Part shown: positions 34,147-36,499 of the stretch, piece by piece
How the letters are laid out: each line of letters starts with the position of its first letter
How positions within the stretch are numbered: position 1 is the stretch's first letter
Source of the DNA: an uncultured Prevotellaceae bacterium
Lineage (GTDB): Bacteria; Bacteroidota; Bacteroidia; Bacteroidales; Bacteroidaceae
Length of the DNA stretch: 36,499 bases
Direction of reading: 5' to 3'
Assembly (NCBI GenBank): GCA_947174945.1
Contig: CAMWKZ010000028.1
Span: forward strand, 1 to 36,499
The notes under the pieces: model-generated
Told to the model about the DNA's origin: nothing
The model's input: the letters and a program-made list of their open reading frames with translations, nothing else
Databases searched by the model: none
Program-made: the position numbers and the translations under genes

Positions 34147-35094
34147 ATGGATAAGGATATTAAGGTATCAATTCTTGTACCATTTTATAATGTTGAGAAT
34201 TATGTTGGGAAATGTGTAGAATCATTATTCCGTCAGACATATAAGAACATTGAGTATGTATTTGTTAATGATTGCACTCCTGACAGGAGCATGGAGGTCA
34301 TCAGTGAACACATTGACAAGTATGGCGTCAGAGACAAATGCAAAATAATAGAGCACAAGACAAATAAGGGTATATCCACTTCCAGAAACGATTGCCTTGA
34401 CGCTGCCACTGGTGACTACATTCTTTTTATTGACAGCGATGACTATATCGACCTTGATATGGTTGAATCACTTGTCAATGCTGCTAAAGAAAATGAAGCA
34501 GACATATCGGGTTGTGGATATACAGAAGAATTTGGCGACAGAAGCGTTGAAATGCCCCAAGTATATACCAACGACCACCATGAAATGCTAAAAGCGATTA
34601 CCATCTTGAAGATTAAGGGGGTCATGTGGAAACTCCTTATACGTCGCAGCATTGTGGAAGACAATAACGTTAGATTCATACCAGACAACACGATGGTTGA
34701 CGACTATCTGTTCTGTTGTCAGGTATTCTTCTATGCAAAGAAATTTGCTTCTGTTGACAGATGTATGTATCATTATATTCAGTTTAATCCGAACAATTAC
34801 AGCAAAACAACTGTTTTTAATGTAACAAGCCAAGCAAAGGCAATTATAAAGACAGAAGAGTTCTATAAAGAAAATGGTGTCTATGAAATCGTAGAGAAAG
34901 AATTGTTGCAACGCAAATTCCTCTCCAAGCTCCCATTGTTGCTGAATAAGAATTGTTATGACGTTAAAACATGGAGACAGCTTTTCCCTGAAAGCAATCT
35001 TGCATGGGACAATATTAATCTGGGATTAAAAAACAAGTTTATTGTTTTGTTGGCTCAGACTCCACTCTATAGACTAATACCATTATTTAGATAA
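34147..35094 (+). CDS. GT2 family glycosyltransferase, tandem paralogue
   Basis: 315 residues. KVSILVPFYNVENYVGKC, VNDCTPDRS, KGISTSRNDCLDAATGDY and the DxD region IDSDDYIDLD match the previous gene product over the catalytic domain. The C-terminal halves share KTWRQLFPESN or its equivalent but otherwise differ, which suggests a changed acceptor. It is separated from the previous gene by 10 nt. The sugar donor is not predictable. Confidence 0.88.
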   Translation: MDKDIKVSILVPFYNVENYVGKCVESLFRQTYKNIEYVFVNDCTPDRSMEVISEHIDKYGVRDKCKIIEHKTNKGISTSRNDCLDAATGDYILFIDSDDYIDLDMVESLVNAAKENEADISGCGYTEEFGDRSVEMPQVYTNDHHEMLKAITILKIKGVMWKLLIRRSIVEDNNVRFIPDNTMVDDYLFCCQVFFYAKKFASVDRCMYHYIQFNPNNYSKTTVFNVTSQAKAIIKTEEFYKENGVYEIVEKELLQRKFLSKLPLLLNKNCYDVKTWRQLFPESNLAWDNINLGLKNKFIVLLAQTPLYRLIPLFR

Positions 35095-35098
35095 CGCC

Positions 35099-36025
35099 AT
35101 GAGATATTCATTTGTCCTTCCCGCATATAAGATTGATTATCTGAAAGATGCTATTGACAGCATTTTGGCGCAATCATATCAAGATTTTGAATTGGTTATT
35201 GTTGATGATGCATCTCCCAATAACCTTGAATCGGTCGTAAATCAATACGACGACAAACGGATTCTGTTCTATAAAAACGAAGTGAATATTGGGGGGGGGA
35301 ATCTTGTACTGAATTGGAACAAATGTATAAAGTACGCAAAAGGTGACTATGTGATATTGGCTTCAGACGATGACCTATATAGTCCTTTCTTCCTGCAACA
35401 AGTGGATAATAGGATTAAAGAATATCCTGACGTAGATATAGTCAGGGCTCGCGTAAACAGAATAGACCCCAATGGCACTATAACCGATATTGAGCAAGTG
35501 TATAAGCCATATATGCCATTCTCTGAATTTGTTTTCTATTGGTCAAAAGGTATCATAAATTGTATTGCCAATTATGTATTCAAGCGGACTGCACTATTAA
35601 AGGCTGGCGGATTTGTTGACATGCCATGTGCATGGTTTAGCGACGACATTACCGTAGTAAACATGTCATCAAACGGCATTGCCATTACCGAAGATGCCCT
35701 TTTCTATTTTAGGACATCTGACAAAAGTGTATCATGGAATTTTGACAAGGAAACAATAAAAAAGAAATGGTCAGCAAATGGTATGTTTTACAAGTGGTTT
35801 ACAGACTCTATCATTCCCAGAATGAAAGAACTGCCACAGAATGACATTCAGATACTATATCAGAATAATGCTATCTTTAATGTTAGAAATAGGGTCAAGA
35901 TGATGTATTCACAATTGGTTTCACGATATCCACATTCGCATTTTATTGAGGCGATGAAAATGATAACAAGCATACCAATGCTTTATAAAAAAGAAAAGAT
36001 ACACTTGTTTATTGACTTTCTATAA
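35099..36025 (+). CDS. GT2 family glycosyltransferase with a poly-G tract
   Basis: 308 residues. YSFVLPAYKIDYLKDAI, IVDDASPNN and the metal-binding ASDDDLY are present. The early NIGGGNLVLNWN region is coded by a run of nine G at 35291-35299. The gene is 4 nt after the previous one and is the last plus-strand gene, converging with the acyltransferase. Slippage at the G run would truncate the protein at about residue 65, before the DDD motif. Confidence 0.87.
   Translation: MRYSFVLPAYKIDYLKDAIDSILAQSYQDFELVIVDDASPNNLESVVNQYDDKRILFYKNEVNIGGGNLVLNWNKCIKYAKGDYVILASDDDLYSPFFLQQVDNRIKEYPDVDIVRARVNRIDPNGTITDIEQVYKPYMPFSEFVFYWSKGIINCIANYVFKRTALLKAGGFVDMPCAWFSDDITVVNMSSNGIAITEDALFYFRTSDKSVSWNFDKETIKKKWSANGMFYKWFTDSIIPRMKELPQNDIQILYQNNAIFNVRNRVKMMYSQLVSRYPHSHFIEAMKMITSIPMLYKKEKIHLFIDFL
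35291..35299 (+). repeat. Run of nine G inside a glycosyltransferase gene
   Basis: The run codes Gly-Gly-Gly in frame. Shorter runs of eight G (22067-22074) and seven G (25785-25791) occur in two other genes of the same locus. Confidence 0.9.
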
Positions 36026-36065
36026 AAAGAGGTAAGCATTGGATAACTATCTATTACTTATAACA

Positions 36066-36499
36066 CTATTTCCGACCAATAACCCATGAACAATGTTTCA
36101 TACATAAAACTGTTATTGGTATTATTGATAATAATATTATTACAGCAAAGATTATAGCTTCATAAATATGGAATGCATAAATATGTGTAACTCGCTTAAC
36201 TATATCAATCATCATTATCTGTAGACCTATCATTAGTGGGAGTCCATTATTTGCTATATATAACCATGACGAAATTGTTTTATGGGAAGTTTGCAATATT
36301 AAAGACAAATTTATTATCCCTAATGCCCCAAATAGTGCACAAAGATAAAATGTTATGATGTTATTGCCAAAATCATGTTTAGACATATTATTTCCACCTT
36401 GAAATAGGAACAAGGTAAACGACAACATAAAAAATACTAATGCCAATACTAAATACTTAGTTATTGAAACTTTAGTAACACTTATAATACTATATATTC
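36066..36499 (-). CDS. Membrane acyltransferase (acyltransferase 3 type), C-terminal part
   Basis: About 144 residues are visible; the frame is open to the window edge without a stop, so the N-terminal part lies outside. Four hydrophobic segments are seen: YLVLALVFFMLSFTLFLF, IITFYLCALFGALGIINLSLIL, a short WLYIANNGLPLMIGLQIMMI, and AIIFAVIILLSIIPITVLCM. This pattern, with TISSWLYIANNGLP, fits the C-terminal membrane helices of acyltransferase-3 proteins, which add acetyl or succinyl groups to surface glycans. The catalytic His region would be in the missing part, so the assignment is provisional. It converges with the last glycosyltransferase across 40 nt. Confidence 0.55.
   Translation of the reverse strand, partial: IYSIISVTKVSITKYLVLALVFFMLSFTLFLFQGGNNMSKHDFGNNIITFYLCALFGALGIINLSLILQTSHKTISSWLYIANNGLPLMIGLQIMMIDIVKRVTHIYAFHIYEAIIFAVIILLSIIPITVLCMKHCSWVIGRK

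Overview
The window comes from a member of the Bacteroidota, most likely Prevotella or a close relative. Several start sites carry the Bacteroidota promoter (TTTG, 19-21 nt, TAnnTTTG), purine-rich Shine-Dalgarno sites are mostly absent, and the gene content fits: a class II xylose isomerase/xylulokinase pair, an AAA ATPase with a DUF4143 end, and the mltG, glnS, TPR and DedA order. Genus assignment is an inference from gene style, not from a database search.

Region by region: (1) 1-208 holds a long nested inverted repeat that would fold as one rod-like RNA. (2) 209-6132 is a tight operon of seven exported proteins: a probable outer-membrane barrel, a lipoprotein, a caspase-like cysteine protease, two paralogous small secreted proteins, another secreted protein, and a WG-repeat protein. 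I can align one domain by eye across the protease C-terminus, both paralogues and possibly the last protein, so the operon looks like one functional unit of unknown role. (3) 6133-6600 is a GC-rich array of 22-bp repeats, with a terminator inside it. (4) 6601-8100 is an AAA/DUF4143 ATPase on the minus strand. It is flanked on both sides by the same 21-bp repeat; upstream the repeat recurs at exactly 33-bp spacing and contains a consensus promoter. (5) 8117-13944 is core-genome material: HAD phosphatase, MltG, GlnRS, a TPR protein and a DedA protein. (6) 14012-17376 is a GDP-fucose operon (manC, gmd, fcl) behind a consensus promoter and closed by a strong terminator shared with xylBA. (7) 17449-20291 is xylB-xylA on the minus strand.

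(8) 20482-36025 is a surface-polysaccharide locus. It has a stand-alone receiver protein, an initiating sugar transferase fused to a degenerate receiver domain, a half-length TolC-like protein, a Wzz/Wzc-type chain-length protein with a weakened kinase domain, a Wzy/ligase membrane protein, eight glycosyltransferases and UDP-galactopyranose mutase. GDP-fucose from region 6 and UDP-galactofuranose from glf suggest a polymer with fucose and galactofuranose, but no enzyme is assigned to either linkage. No Wzx flippase or Wza exporter is visible, so the locus probably continues past the window. A membrane O-acyltransferase begins to the right on the minus strand and runs off the edge.

Most notable: two unrelated intergenic arrays that share an exact 22-bp period, the repeat-flanked ATPase cassette, the caspase-like operon with a shared domain, the pseudo-receiver sugar transferase, and a membrane glycosyltransferase that has lost its DxD motif next to an intact paralogue.
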